DNA of 47,538 nt from Nostocales cyanobacterium LEGE 12452 (lineage in GTDB: Bacteria > Cyanobacteriota > Cyanobacteriia > Cyanobacteriales > Nostocaceae): the NCBI GenBank assembly GCA_015206945.1, contig JADEXV010000026.1, forward strand, positions 1-47,538, read 5' to 3'. The position numbers and the translations under genes were made by a program. Numbering within the stretch: the first letter of the stretch is position 1; every line of letters starts with the position of its first letter. The notes beneath the pieces were generated by a model that saw nothing but the letters and a program-made list of their open reading frames with translations, was not told the DNA's origin and did not search any database. Below are positions 23,797-32,719 of this stretch, piece after piece.

Positions 23797-23846
23797 CCTT
23801 TAGGAGAATGACTAGAATCTACTTTGATAACGGTTGTATCAGACAT
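23797..23846 (-). pseudogene. Gene cut by the transposon end (first 16 codons left)
   Basis: On the minus strand an ATG at 23846 has an excellent ribosome site (AAAGAGG, 7 nt before) and reads MSDTTVIKVDSSHSPK before running into the transposon; the 17th codon already uses the first transposon base. The frame continues as a meaningless tail to a stop at 23733. The start resembles, from memory, small cyanobacterial cupin-domain proteins, but this needs a search. It is on the same strand and 88 bp after the alcohol dehydrogenase gene, so it was probably the last gene of that cluster. The missing part is not found at the tRNA side of the element. Confidence 0.75.
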
Positions 23847-23934
23847 ATTTTTTGCCTCTTTATAGTTTTAACTTTGGTCATGGGGAATTAAGCATTGATT
23901 ACTATTCTCTGCTCCTCTGCTCCCCTGCTCCCCA

Positions 23935-25104
23935 TTACGGTTTGAGTACCACTTTGATGCAGTTATCTTTCTTGTGCTTAAAAATTTCGTAGCCGTGGGG
24001 TGCTTGTTCTAGAGGTAAGCTGTGAGTGATTATAAACGTTGGATCAATATCACCGTTTTGGATGTGTTCTAGCAAAGGTTTTAGATACTTATGGACATGC
24101 GTTTGCCCCATTTTGAAGGTTAATCCCTTGTTCATAGCAGCGCCCATCGGGATTTTATCTAAAAAGCCACCGTACACACCTGCAAGTGATACGTGACCAC
24201 CTTTAGCAGCAGATACTATTACTTGCCGTAATGCCGTCGGTCGATCTGTTTCTAGACGTACTGCTTGCTTTACCTGGTCGTACATCGCCATAAAGTCTGT
24301 GCCGTGTGCCTCCATTCCTACTGCATCAATGCAAGCATCGGGGCCACGACCGCCAGTCATTTCTTTGAGAGCTTCGCCTATATTCACTTCTTCGTAGTTG
24401 AGAACTTCAGCTTTGCCGTATTCTTTAGCCATTTGCAGACGTTCAGGAACGCGATCAAAGGCGATTACCCGTTCTGCACCTAGCATATATGCGCTTCTGA
24501 TGGCGAATTGTCCGACTGGACCACAACCCCAAACGGCGACAATATCACCGGGTTTGATGTTGCAGTTCTCGGCTGCCATGTAGCCTGTGGGGAAAATATC
24601 TGTTAGAAATAGCACTTGCTCATCCGTTAAACCATCGGGGATTTTGAACAAGCCTACATCGGCAAATGGCACTCGTGCATACTCTGCTTGACCACCAGCA
24701 TAACCGCCGAATAAATGAGAATAGCCAAATAGACCTGCTGGCGAATGACCCATTTGCTTTTCTACTAACCAAGCATTGGGATTGGAGTTATCGCACAATG
24801 ACCATAAATCTCGATTGCAGAAAAAGCAGCTACCGCAGGAGATGGTGAAAGGAACAACGACGCGATCGCCTACGTTGACATTTTTAACTGCACTTCCAAG
24901 TTCTACGACTTCTCCCATGAATTCATGACCAAGGATATCACCCTTTTGCATGGTGGGAATGTAGCCGTCATAAATATGCAAATCTGAACCACAAATTGCT
25001 GTAGAAGTAATTTTAACAATGGCATCGCGTGGGTTGAGAATTTTGGGGTCGGGAACTGTATCTACCCGCACATCGTTTGCTCCGTGCCAGCAAACTGCTT
25101 TCAT
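23935..25104 (-). CDS. Zinc-dependent alcohol dehydrogenase (paralogue 1)
   Basis: Medium-chain dehydrogenase of the formaldehyde-dehydrogenase-like branch, oxidising an alcohol or aldehyde adduct with NAD(P). The 389-aa protein has the catalytic zinc residues in [13 protein letters not shown] and [10 protein letters not shown], structural zinc cysteines in [16 protein letters not shown], and the nucleotide-binding GCGPVGQFA motif. It lies in a minus-strand cluster downstream of a small secreted protein and a second paralogue at 25736, so the pair arose by duplication. The truncated gene at 23797-23846 follows. Substrate unknown. Confidence 0.9.
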   Translation of the reverse strand: MKAVCWHGANDVRVDTVPDPKILNPRDAIVKITSTAICGSDLHIYDGYIPTMQKGDILGHEFMGEVVELGSAVKNVNVGDRVVVPFTISCGSCFFCNRDLWSLCDNSNPNAWLVEKQMGHSPAGLFGYSHLFGGYAGGQAEYARVPFADVGLFKIPDGLTDEQVLFLTDIFPTGYMAAENCNIKPGDIVAVWGCGPVGQFAIRSAYMLGAERVIAFDRVPERLQMAKEYGKAEVLNYEEVNIGEALKEMTGGRGPDACIDAVGMEAHGTDFMAMYDQVKQAVRLETDRPTALRQVIVSAAKGGHVSLAGVYGGFLDKIPMGAAMNKGLTFKMGQTHVHKYLKPLLEHIQNGDIDPTFIITHSLPLEQAPHGYEIFKHKKDNCIKVVLKP

Positions 25105-25174
25105 AATTATTTATTCCTTAGTTATCATTTCTGCTTTGTTTATATCAAGATAAATACTCGATTTAGCCTGATTT

Positions 25175-25200
25175 TGAGACGCGATAATTATCGCGTCTCA
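25175..25200. repeat. Perfect 26-bp palindrome
   Basis: Arms TGAGACGCGATAA / TTATCGCGTCTCA join without a loop. It lies between the small secreted-protein gene and the dehydrogenase gene, on the path of transcription. A related hairpin with the same GAGACG...CGTCTC outer arms is at 41622-41646. Confidence 0.85.
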
Positions 25201-25266
25201 GGAACTACTCAAATCTAGCTCAACAATATAGGAGTCAAAAATCTAGACTCAAATTTCGCTAACAGT

Positions 25267-25674
25267 CTAGATTCTATCTCTCAGTTGCTTGCTAGGAGGA
25301 TTTTGATAATAACCTTCTCTATCTGCACCGTATGATGAAGCTTTATCTCCGGCTCTGTTTTTTGCAGGATCAAAAAACTCTTTTGTAGCTCTAGGAGTTT
25401 TTTCATCCAAGTTTAACTTTTCGCGGATAGTATCACCAGCTTCTTTTAATGGATTTTGGCTATTTTGGCTATTTCTTGTTTGGGTATCGTTTCTGACTTC
25501 ACCTTGTCCGTCTGGGATTCCTTTGTAATAAGTGCCCTCTGGACTTATAACATCAGCTTGCGCTACATTAACGTAGCTAAAAGCTTGACCCAGTAAAAAC
25601 ATAAATCCTGCTAAGAAAACTACAAGGATTTGGGAAATGCGAATATTTCGTAACCAAGAACTTAGTCGATTCAT
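25267..25674 (-). CDS. Small secreted or membrane-anchored protein
   Basis: About 135 residues starting MNRLSSWLRNIRISQ with a hydrophobic segment (ILVVFLAGFMFLLGQAFSYV) and a likely cleavage site at VAQADV. The mature part is hydrophilic, rich in Asn, Lys, Asp and Gly, probably unstructured. I choose the ATG at 25674, which has GAGG 8 nt upstream; an upstream extension to 25752 would overlap the neighbouring dehydrogenase gene. Family not recognised. It sits between two paralogous dehydrogenases on the same strand and is likely co-transcribed with them. Confidence 0.7.
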   Translation of the reverse strand: MNRLSSWLRNIRISQILVVFLAGFMFLLGQAFSYVNVAQADVISPEGTYYKGIPDGQGEVRNDTQTRNSQNSQNPLKEAGDTIREKLNLDEKTPRATKEFFDPAKNRAGDKASSYGADREGYYQNPPSKQLRDRI

Positions 25675-25735
25675 AAAAAACCTCAATTGCATTATGTAAG
25701 GTGTACAATTCAAACACTGAATGACTCTTCGCCAT

Positions 25736-26905
25736 TTAGGGTTTAAGAACAACTTTGATGCAGTTATCCTTTTTTTGTTGAAAGATGTTGTAGGCGTGTG
25801 GTGCTTGTTCTAGAGGCAATTGATGGGTGACAACAAAGGATGGATCGAGTTTTCCATCCAAAATCATCTGCAATAACAAATGCATATATTTTTGTCCATG
25901 CATTTGTCCCATCCTAAAGGTTAGCCCCTTGTTGAAGGCTGCACCAAATGGCATTTTGTCTACAAAACCACCATAAACACCCATGATTGAAAGAGTCCCG
26001 CCTTTACGACAGGCGACCATCATTTCCCGCAGAACGTGGGGACGGTCGGTTTCCAATTTGAGCTTTTGTTTTGTCTGGTCGTAGAAGTCTTCTAAACCAA
26101 CGCCGTGTGCTTCTAAACCAACGGCATCGATGCAAGCATCGGGGCCACGACCACCAGTCATCTCTTTCAACGCTTCGCCAGCATTAACTTCTTCGTAGTT
26201 AATCACTTCTGCTTTGGCAAACTTTTTCGCCATTTCCAGGCGTTCGGGAAAGCGATCAATCGCGATCACTTTTTCGGCTCCCATCATGTAGGCGCTAATC
26301 ATGGCAAATTGTCCAACAGCACCGCAACCCCAAACGGCTACAGTATCACCCGGTTGAATATCGCATAACTCTGCACCCATATAACCTGTGGGGATAGCGT
26401 CAGAGATGAATAACAACATCTCATCCGGCAAATCTGGGGGAACTTTGACAACACCCACATCAGCAAAGGGTACACGGATATATTCTGCTTGTGCCCCTGC
26501 ATAACCACCTAACATGTGGGAATAGCCATAAATGGCTGAGGTGATATTGCCAAACAATTTTTCTTCAATCCAGCCCTTGGGGTTGGAATTATCGCACAAC
26601 GACCACATATCACGCTGGCAATAATGGCAATTACCACAGCCAATTGTGGAAGGAACAACAACGCGATCGCCTATTTTTAAATTGTTGACTCCTCTGCCAA
26701 CTTCCACGACTTCTCCCATAAATTCGTGACCGATAATGTCACCCTGTTGCACTGTGGGAATATAGCCACCATATATATGTAAATCGGAGCCACAAATAGC
26801 CGTGGAAGTAATTTTAATAATTGCATCACGCGGGTTAAGAATTGTCGGATCTGGTACAGATTGTACCCGCACATCATTAGCACCGTTCCAGCAGACTGCT
26901 TTCAT
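25736..26905 (-). CDS. Zinc-dependent alcohol dehydrogenase (paralogue 2)
   Basis: 389 aa and closely similar to the gene at 23935: [14 protein letters not shown] start, [13 protein letters not shown] and [12 protein letters not shown] zinc-site motifs, four-cysteine zinc lobe [16 protein letters not shown], Rossmann motif GCGAVGQFA. Same length and gene order suggest tandem duplication. The two copies differ mainly in the middle and C-terminal parts, so they may use different substrates. Probably an oxidative or aldehyde stress enzyme given its neighbours. Confidence 0.9.
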   Translation of the reverse strand: MKAVCWNGANDVRVQSVPDPTILNPRDAIIKITSTAICGSDLHIYGGYIPTVQQGDIIGHEFMGEVVEVGRGVNNLKIGDRVVVPSTIGCGNCHYCQRDMWSLCDNSNPKGWIEEKLFGNITSAIYGYSHMLGGYAGAQAEYIRVPFADVGVVKVPPDLPDEMLLFISDAIPTGYMGAELCDIQPGDTVAVWGCGAVGQFAMISAYMMGAEKVIAIDRFPERLEMAKKFAKAEVINYEEVNAGEALKEMTGGRGPDACIDAVGLEAHGVGLEDFYDQTKQKLKLETDRPHVLREMMVACRKGGTLSIMGVYGGFVDKMPFGAAFNKGLTFRMGQMHGQKYMHLLLQMILDGKLDPSFVVTHQLPLEQAPHAYNIFQQKKDNCIKVVLKP

Positions 26906-26908
26906 AGT

Positions 26909-26960
26909 TATTAGTCCTTAGTCATTAGTCATTGGTCATTAGTAATTCATCATTGGTCAT
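26909..26960. repeat. Heptamer short tandem repeats
   Basis: Degenerate copies of (A/T)TTAGTC and ATTGGTC (ttagtccttagtcattagtc then attggtcattag) just upstream of the dehydrogenase gene. These short repeats are common between genes in filamentous cyanobacteria. Confidence 0.75.
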
Positions 26961-27005
26961 TCGCTTTAGGCAAAGGAAAAATGACAATAGACAAAGAACA
27001 AATAA

Positions 27006-27704
27006 CTAGCTGCGTCCAGAAGGTTGACCTTCTGTTGTAGCAATTTCGCCTGCTTCCATTAGCATTTTGAAGCGGCGCAATTCGTCACCAATTTGCTGTT
27101 CTGGTTCTTCACCAAAAAGTTTAGCTACGGTAGCTGCTAATGCTCCACCGGGTGGGTTATACTCCAAAACAACCTTGACTTCCGTGCCGCGATCGCCTGG
27201 TGCTTTTTTGAAGCGAACAAAACCAGAATTATCAACATCTGCACCTTCTACAGAAGCCCAAGAAATAAATTCATTTTCTCGGTCTTCGAGAATATCTGCA
27301 TCCCATTCTACTGTATTATCCAAAGGTGCATTGGCAATCCAATGAGAACGTTTTTCGTTGTACACTTTGACAGATTTGAGATGCTTCATAAATGTAGGCA
27401 AATTCTCAAAGTCATGCCAAAAGCGATACAATTCTTCTGCCGATTTATTGATAGTTACCGTCTTTTCAACTTTGATTGGCTGATTTAGACCTATTGCTTC
27501 CTGTGCTTTCTGGATTGTGCTTTGCTTGGTTGCACCTTGATAGAGCAAACCACCACCGGCTAAAGCCGTCAGCGCTCCTCGCAATGAACCTTGCCTTAAA
27601 CCCATCAGCACCATCGCACCGCCACCGATAAGGGATGCCCAACGCTCTACTTCACTAGCTTCTGGCTGGTTTGTACTTGATTTATCCCCTGATGTTGAAG
27701 TCAC
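27006..27704 (-). CDS. SRPBCC (cyclase/dehydrase) family protein
   Basis: A 232-aa protein: a glycine-rich hydrophobic N-terminal part (about 27-58, GGAMVLMGLRQGSLRGALTA) and a SRPBCC domain of the polyketide-cyclase type (VEKTVTINKSAEELYRFWHD at about 79-98, then PTFMKHLKSVKVYNEKRSHW). SRPBCC domains bind hydrophobic ligands; such YtpB/CoxG-like membrane-linked forms are common in cyanobacterial stress clusters. No enzyme activity can be stated. It precedes the dehydrogenase cluster on the same strand. Confidence 0.85.
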   Translation of the reverse strand: MTSTSGDKSSTNQPEASEVERWASLIGGGAMVLMGLRQGSLRGALTALAGGGLLYQGATKQSTIQKAQEAIGLNQPIKVEKTVTINKSAEELYRFWHDFENLPTFMKHLKSVKVYNEKRSHWIANAPLDNTVEWDADILEDRENEFISWASVEGADVDNSGFVRFKKAPGDRGTEVKVVLEYNPPGGALAATVAKLFGEEPEQQIGDELRRFKMLMEAGEIATTEGQPSGRS

Positions 27705-27809
27705 TTTTTATATCTCCATTACTGTAAATTCACCATAGAGGCGCGAATACCCTCTTCTTTCTTGTGTGTTATTTGCGCCTCTTCGGTAGCCATCTACGTT
27801 CAAAAAACC

Positions 27810-28907
27810 TTACATTGACACAGCAGCCCCTGTAGTAGGCTTAGGAGGCTGAATCTGACTGCCTATCCGCGCCCGATACAACTGTGCCAATCGCTGTTCG
27901 TATTTCAATAAATCGTGGTAAATTTCTTTGAAAATAGCAGTTGCTACTGGGTCAGTGAACATTGCAGACAAATTGCCAATATCGCCGATACCAGTTTGCA
28001 CGTCACCTAAAGCAGAACGTAACTGATATATGTCATCACTTCCGGTCATGGCAGTTTTGACCTTCGCATACTGATTGGCAATATTTGCGCCTAAAGAGGG
28101 TTTTTCGCCCAATAACTGGAGATAAGTTTCCAGTTTTTGAATGTGGCGCTGTTTATTAGCAATTATTTCTTGAAAGACTGAGTTAACTTCGTTATCTGAT
28201 TCCTTTTGCAAGTAGTTTTCAAATGCTTCTAGCGAATAACGTTCACCAGCAAGGGCATTATTTAAACCTTTGGCGATCTCACCTTTAGTTGATCCACCCC
28301 AAGCATCAGCCAGCTTCCACCATTCAGCACTTGTGTCTTTTTCATTTGGTAATGCTGCATCTTTGCCACCATAACCCAAACGGCTCAAAATAGCTGTGGT
28401 AAAAATTCCCAAGTCTCCAGGTTCGCGAGATGTAATCAAATTGCCGTCAACTACCAACGGCTCATCTAAATACTTTGCACCGGCGTTAATTATATCCTTA
28501 GCAATAGCGCTAAACCCAGTGACTTGTTTGCCTTTGAGCAAGTCGCCTTCAATCAAAACTTGTGGCCCGTGGCAAACCGCAGCAACTAATTTTCCTTGTT
28601 GGATAGCTTCTTGGACAAAGCGTACTGTGTTGATGTTCCGCCGCATTTTATCAGGAGCCATACCGCCGGGAATGATTACTGCATCAAATTCGGCTGCGAT
28701 CGCCTCTGTTGTAGTACCATCGGCTTGTATACTAAGTTTGCCTTGTTTACCCTTATATTTTTCATTCATTCGGGAACCAAGGACTACTACCTCCATTCCT
28801 GCTTGTTTGAATCCATTATAAGGAACTGTAAATTCTGCATCCTCTACTGCTTGTTCAATGAGGATAGCAACTTTTTTCTTACCGGAGTGATTGTTATGTT
28901 CAGTCAT
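27810..28907 (-). CDS. DJ-1/PfpI domain fused to a ferritin-like DUF892 domain
   Basis: 365 aa. Residues about 10-185 form a type 1 glutamine-amidotransferase-like (PfpI/DJ-1) domain with nucleophile C112 in AAVCHGPQVL. About residues 210-350 form a helical ferritin-like region (ALAGERYSLEAFENYLQKES, QEIIANKQRHIQKLETYLQ), probably DUF892/YciF-like. PfpI domains act as deglycases, proteases or hydratases in stress; the helical domain may bind metal or only oligomerise. It belongs to the minus-strand stress cluster. Confidence 0.8.
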   Translation of the reverse strand: MTEHNNHSGKKKVAILIEQAVEDAEFTVPYNGFKQAGMEVVVLGSRMNEKYKGKQGKLSIQADGTTTEAIAAEFDAVIIPGGMAPDKMRRNINTVRFVQEAIQQGKLVAAVCHGPQVLIEGDLLKGKQVTGFSAIAKDIINAGAKYLDEPLVVDGNLITSREPGDLGIFTTAILSRLGYGGKDAALPNEKDTSAEWWKLADAWGGSTKGEIAKGLNNALAGERYSLEAFENYLQKESDNEVNSVFQEIIANKQRHIQKLETYLQLLGEKPSLGANIANQYAKVKTAMTGSDDIYQLRSALGDVQTGIGDIGNLSAMFTDPVATAIFKEIYHDLLKYEQRLAQLYRARIGSQIQPPKPTTGAAVSM

Positions 28908-29353
28908 AGATGCTCTTACGTTTTTAATTCTAGTTTTTAACTAACTACAACAATGTTTATCAATTAAGACAGTTAAATAGTCAGATTTTATCCTGAATTG
29001 AATAAATAATTTTTAATTACCTATTCATTATTTACATCCGCTACTTAAAGTTCATTTAATTATTTAGCATTTAGGTAGCTATAAATCCAAATCCTAAGTT
29101 AAAATGCTAAACTTAATTTTTTGTTTTTCTATTTTGTCCAAGCAGAAAATAGTTATGAGTGAAAAGCTCGCCAATAAATAATTTCGGTTTGATAACTTCT
29201 AACTCATAACTTTCAACTACAAGTTCCTTGACCATGAATTCATAGTTACAATCCTATGGCGCGATCGCTAGTTTAGCTTCGTACCCAGGGGATAGATTAT
29301 TTTCTCAGCTATACACCTCTAGTTAGACAAATTTGTAACAGGAAAACGTTATT
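28908..29353. other. Divergent promoter region, no gene
   Basis: 446 AT-rich bases between two divergent genes (PfpI fusion and the acidic protein). It contains an inverted repeat TTTAGCATTT (29063-29072) / AAATGCTAAA (29102-29111) with a 29-base loop, a possible operator. Otherwise nothing stands out. Confidence 0.55.
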
Positions 29354-29779
29354 GTGAGAATGCAGAAAAAGGCTAGTATCATGGCAGAAAAAAATCATAA
29401 TGACAAAATTAAAAGTAATGATTTGCCACAAGAGATTACCGAATCCTACGGTACTGGTGTGAAAGACTTGCCAGGATACAATATTGGCGGACGCTCAATA
29501 AAAGCAGAAAGAGACGAGTACACAGAAACTAGTCCTGAACTGACTGGTGGGGATGTTGATGCCTATTGGCAAGATGCAGATGCAGTTGGAGATGAAGCTG
29601 TTGGTGGTAGTACTTCCACTCCCGATAAAAATGTAACAGAAGACTTAGAAGCCGCAGTAGGGCTAGAAATGGCTGATTCTGAGTTTCTCCATACCAACGA
29701 TATTTTAGAGGATCGTGATGGCGATCGCTGGGAGTTAGATCCAAAGTCTTCTGAAGATTATCAAGACCGAGGAGAATAA
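29354..29779 (+). CDS. Acidic protein, DUF6335-like
   Basis: Up to 141 aa from GTG at 29354; the ATG at 29381 (MAEKNHNDKIKSND) is a more natural start and gives 132 aa. The protein is very acidic and hydrophilic with a YGTGVKDLPGYNIGGRS motif and ESPEL/TGGDVDAYW, the layout of the cyanobacterial DUF6335 proteins as I recall. No function is known; stress-linked neighbours suggest general stress. Its stop ends within a few bases of the convergent response-regulator gene. Confidence 0.65.
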   Translation: MRMQKKASIMAEKNHNDKIKSNDLPQEITESYGTGVKDLPGYNIGGRSIKAERDEYTETSPELTGGDVDAYWQDADAVGDEAVGGSTSTPDKNVTEDLEAAVGLEMADSEFLHTNDILEDRDGDRWELDPKSSEDYQDRGE

Positions 29780-30196
29780 TTACCAATTACAAGAAGCAAC
29801 CAAATTAGCCACTATCTCCACTAGTTCTTCTGGAGCAATCGGTTTAGATACATGAGTGTCAAAGCCAGCTTCCAAAGCACGGATACGAGCCTCACTATCA
29901 GCAAATGCTGTTAAAGCAATAGCCGGGACTCGTCCAAGATTATTTGGTTTAAGCGCACGGAATTTGGAGATGAAAGTGTAGCCATCCTCCCCAGGCAACC
30001 CGATATCACTAATTAAAACATCGGGTTGCAATTCGGACAATACATTACGTGCATCTGCTGCTGATATCACTGCTATAACAGTTGCTCCATCCATTTCCAA
30101 GACAGTAGTGATAAAAAAGCGAGTATCATCGTCATCCTCAACTACCAAGATATCTAAACCAGTAAGAGTTCCAGAAGTTTGCATAATAAATGACAT
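29780..30196 (-). CDS. Response regulator (receiver domain only)
   Basis: 138 aa with a single REC domain: acidic pocket at D21-D24 (VVEDDDDTRFF), phospho-acceptor D64 in LISDIGLPG, conserved T96 and K118 (VSKPI). No output domain, so it works in a phosphorelay or by protein contact, in the way hybrid-kinase partner receivers do. Start is MSFIMQTSGT at 30196, or M5 at 30184. It converges on the acidic gene with no space between the stops. Confidence 0.9.
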   Translation of the reverse strand: MSFIMQTSGTLTGLDILVVEDDDDTRFFITTVLEMDGATVIAVISAADARNVLSELQPDVLISDIGLPGEDGYTFISKFRALKPNNLGRVPAIALTAFADSEARIRALEAGFDTHVSKPIAPEELVEIVANLVASCNW

Positions 30197-30620
30197 TTTA
30201 TTTATCCTTGCTTGCTATATTCGTAATTCGTAATTAAGAGAGTACAGAGCAAGCAGTGATTACAACTACGAATTACGTTAGCGAGTCCGCAAGCGTCATT
30301 ATCAATTACGAATTATTATGACTTTTACACCCTCTACAGCAGATTTTGGATTCACAAAAGTAGATTGATATGCTGGGAGTGTTGATGTGATACCGAAGCA
30401 GGCTCTTTTAACAAGAAATGATTTAACACCATAATTTCAAACATATAGCTTGATGGTCACTACTGCTTCATCTATTTTCCTCCTGGAAGACCACTTAGCA
30501 CAAATGAAATTCAAGCGTCATTAGAAAGTCTTCACTTATCTCGATTTACAGCATAATTCAAGAGCAGGAGTCAAAATTCATTCTGAATACTGATTGACAA
30601 AATGCGCTTTATCTTAATTC
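30197..30620. other. Gene-free interval with a dispersed repeat
   Basis: Contains the aattacgttagcgagtccgc... repeat at about 30220-30313 (aattacg strings on both sides). The rest holds no reading frame of interest; an upstream promoter for the response regulator is presumably here. Confidence 0.5.
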
Positions 30621-31029
30621 TTATTGATGCCCCATACAACAGTCGGTTTGTATCCCAGCAAACTGCTTGTCTTCTTTAACCGAAGACTGGGTTATCAGTC
30701 TTGTCGATTCAGCATCAATCGCCTGATAATAATATTTCCTTGTTTGATTTTGTGATGCCTTGCATCCCACGATTGTGACCTCCCAGATCCAGCGATTAGG
30801 AGCAACCGATTTGTCTTTATCTCCGGTATATTCAGATCATTGCACAAAGCGTTTAGAGATGGCAACAAATGGATGTCTTACACCAGTAACTAACTAAAAC
30901 TAACTGGTTTATCAATTCTTCTTTGGATCTGTAACTATTGTCAGGAAAATCATATTGGGGAATAGATGCAAGCGCAGGATAAAATAGTGAAATTTCGATT
31001 GATAAAAATAGAACAATTTGTTTAAGCAT
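30621..31029 (-). pseudogene. Decayed gene for a small secreted protein
   Basis: Too short to be noticed as one frame. The ATG at 31029 starts MLKQIVLFLSIEIS, a clear signal peptide ending FYPALA, then SIPQYDFPDNSYRSKEELIN and stops at 30853. In another frame the sequence continues from about 30890: VTGVRHPFVAISKRFVQ, a TGA at 30837-30839, SEYTGDKDKSVAPNRWIWEV, then KYYYQAIDAESTRLITQSS and a stop at 30621. A single one-base shift plus one stop codon separate this from a 135-aa protein. Both halves have protein-like composition. Family unknown. Confidence 0.6.
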
Positions 31030-31139
31030 ACAAACAAAAAAGCCAACAATATTATTATTGAAGACTTTTTTGTTTTTGGTTGCTAGTAATTATTAAAGAG
31101 GTTTTCAAATATGCTGATACTGTAAAACTACAGCAGAGA

Positions 31140-31943
31140 TTAAAATTGATTCCCAAGCCCAGCTAATTCCGTTTCGATCGAGGATAAAAATGATAGGGGC
31201 TGACTCATATTAGCAGCAAAGCCCAGAATTCCTGGATCTCGATGTTCGTAAAGTAGCTGGCCTTTGGTATCAAACAGAAAAGTTCCACCACGCTGAGTTA
31301 AGTAGGCAGAATTAGGTACATAAGTATGCCAATTGCTGAGAACTTCCACCATATTCCGTAGCCGTAGAGTAGCTAATTCAAACGGGCGTTGAAACCCACT
31401 TCCGCCAGCTAATTGGAAAAACGAGCCTTTAAAAGCAGGTAGAGGAGTACCTTGAATAATTTCATCATCAAGAATTAGTTGAGGGGCTTGACGATCTCCC
31501 CTATATCCCCGAAAAACTTCTCTTAGCGTTCCCGGACTTCCAAACCCTGCACACATTAACACTAGATTTAGCCAAGCTTTCTGAGCAGGGGAAAGTCCAG
31601 GGAGAGGAAGATTGAGACCTGGATAAAGTTTGAGTTGGTGATGTAGTTCTCCATTAGGTTCAACAAATAAATTTTCAGGTGGAAATCCTGTATATTCACA
31701 GAATCTTGTTCCAGAGGCGCGATTACCAATTCCCACTGCACGAATAGCTAGTTTTTCATCCGACAATTTTTTAGCTTCGCGCTGTAACCACCACGCATAT
31801 TCAAGACTATCAAAATCCCCAAGTTGGGGCCAGACTAAAACAAGGATATATGAGGCAGTCTCACAATTTTCTAGTAGGGGGCGGGTCATGCCATCACTAA
31901 CACGCTGAAGTCCGTTCTGATTAAGGATAGTGTAAGGATTCAT
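31140..31943 (-). CDS. Peroxiredoxin-like (AhpC/TSA family, FAM213-type)
   Basis: Thioredoxin-fold protein of about 267 aa from MNPYTILNQN (31943; an upstream in-frame ATG at 31982 is also possible). Motifs LVWPQLGDFDSLEYAWWL, then FCEYTGFPPENLFVEPNG and the C-terminal TFLFDTKGQLLYEHRDPGIL correspond to the AhpC/TSA-related (PRXL2-like) cyanobacterial family. A single cysteine sits in FCEYTGF; there is no classical TxxC peroxidatic motif, so peroxidase activity is uncertain. Alone in its neighbourhood, minus strand. Confidence 0.75.
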   Translation of the reverse strand: MNPYTILNQNGLQRVSDGMTRPLLENCETASYILVLVWPQLGDFDSLEYAWWLQREAKKLSDEKLAIRAVGIGNRASGTRFCEYTGFPPENLFVEPNGELHHQLKLYPGLNLPLPGLSPAQKAWLNLVLMCAGFGSPGTLREVFRGYRGDRQAPQLILDDEIIQGTPLPAFKGSFFQLAGGSGFQRPFELATLRLRNMVEVLSNWHTYVPNSAYLTQRGGTFLFDTKGQLLYEHRDPGILGFAANMSQPLSFLSSIETELAGLGNQF

Positions 31944-32208
31944 GACAAATGATGACTCGGATATTTGGGGTATCAGTGACACAGGATGTACTAAAGCATT
32001 AATATGCCATCATCTCAGTTTTGTAAATATTTTGTTATACTAGTTAACAGAAGTTCATATTTAGGTTTGACACCGCTAAGTAAGGGAATACTCAGTAGGC
32101 CGCTTGATGAGTGTATTACTGCTAACGGCAGCTAGATATGAATGCTTCTTCTCAAGATTGCCAACATTGACCCTTTAGTTTTCGCCTAGTTGGGCGATTA
32201 ATCCTGCG

Positions 32209-32406
32209 ATGAATCAACCCATTACATTATCTTTAGAACAAGAATTTAGCCTTAGAACTTTTGCTGACCAAGTGCAGCAGATGTCGCGTGAACAAGCTCA
32301 AGAGTTTTTGCTTATGCTCTATAAGCAGATGATAATTCGGGAAACGACTTACCAAGAATTGCTCAAACATCAGTGGGAACTTGATTCAGACTCAATATTG
32401 GGCTAA
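32209..32406 (+). CDS. nblA: NblA, phycobilisome degradation protein
   Basis: 65-aa protein strongly matching NblA: MNQPITLSLEQEFSLRTFAD, then VQQMSREQAQEFLLMLYKQM and RETTYQELLKH. NblA links phycobilisomes to the Clp protease during nitrogen or sulfur starvation. Length is the usual 60-65 aa. The upstream 200 bases contain an inverted repeat AATACTCA/TGAGTGTATT but no full NtcA site (GTA-N8-TAC) that I can confirm. Confidence 0.95.
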   Translation: MNQPITLSLEQEFSLRTFADQVQQMSREQAQEFLLMLYKQMIIRETTYQELLKHQWELDSDSILG

Positions 32407-32719
32407 AACATACAAGCAAATAAATGTTTTGAATTTAGCAGCGACAAAGAAATATTGCTAGAAACGCTGTATCGCTGGGAGCTTGCGAGAGTGCTGGAAT
32501 ATAGTAATATAAGTCCGTTTACACTCCAATTGACCTGATGTCTGCGTAAAAGTGACTTTACAACGGTTTTCATGTATTTGAACCACGCCTGTCCTAGGGG
32601 CGCAAGACCTTGCGCCCCTACCGCGTGGTCTGTTTGCCTGAAAATAGCTGTAATTCATGGGTTAGTATTGGCGCGCTCGGTGTTTCACTACTTAAGGAAT
32701 TATGTATAACTGAACATGA
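32407..32719. other. Interval with a strong dispersed hairpin
   Basis: No gene. Arms ACCACGC / GCGTGGT (32582-32588, 32623-32629) surround TAGGGGCGCAAG / CTTGCGCCCCTA (32595-32606, 32609-32620). This GC-rich hairpin is a widespread intergenic element of Nostoc-type genomes and lies between the nblA and MocR genes. Confidence 0.75.

Noticed and set aside
32041-32208. NtcA-type site upstream of nblA
   Set aside because: A GTA...TAC pair occurs but with 6, not 8, bases between, so it is not a proper NtcA site.
32458-32658. 66-codon minus frame between nblA and the MocR gene
   Set aside because: It spans the dispersed GC-rich hairpin; translation is not protein-like.
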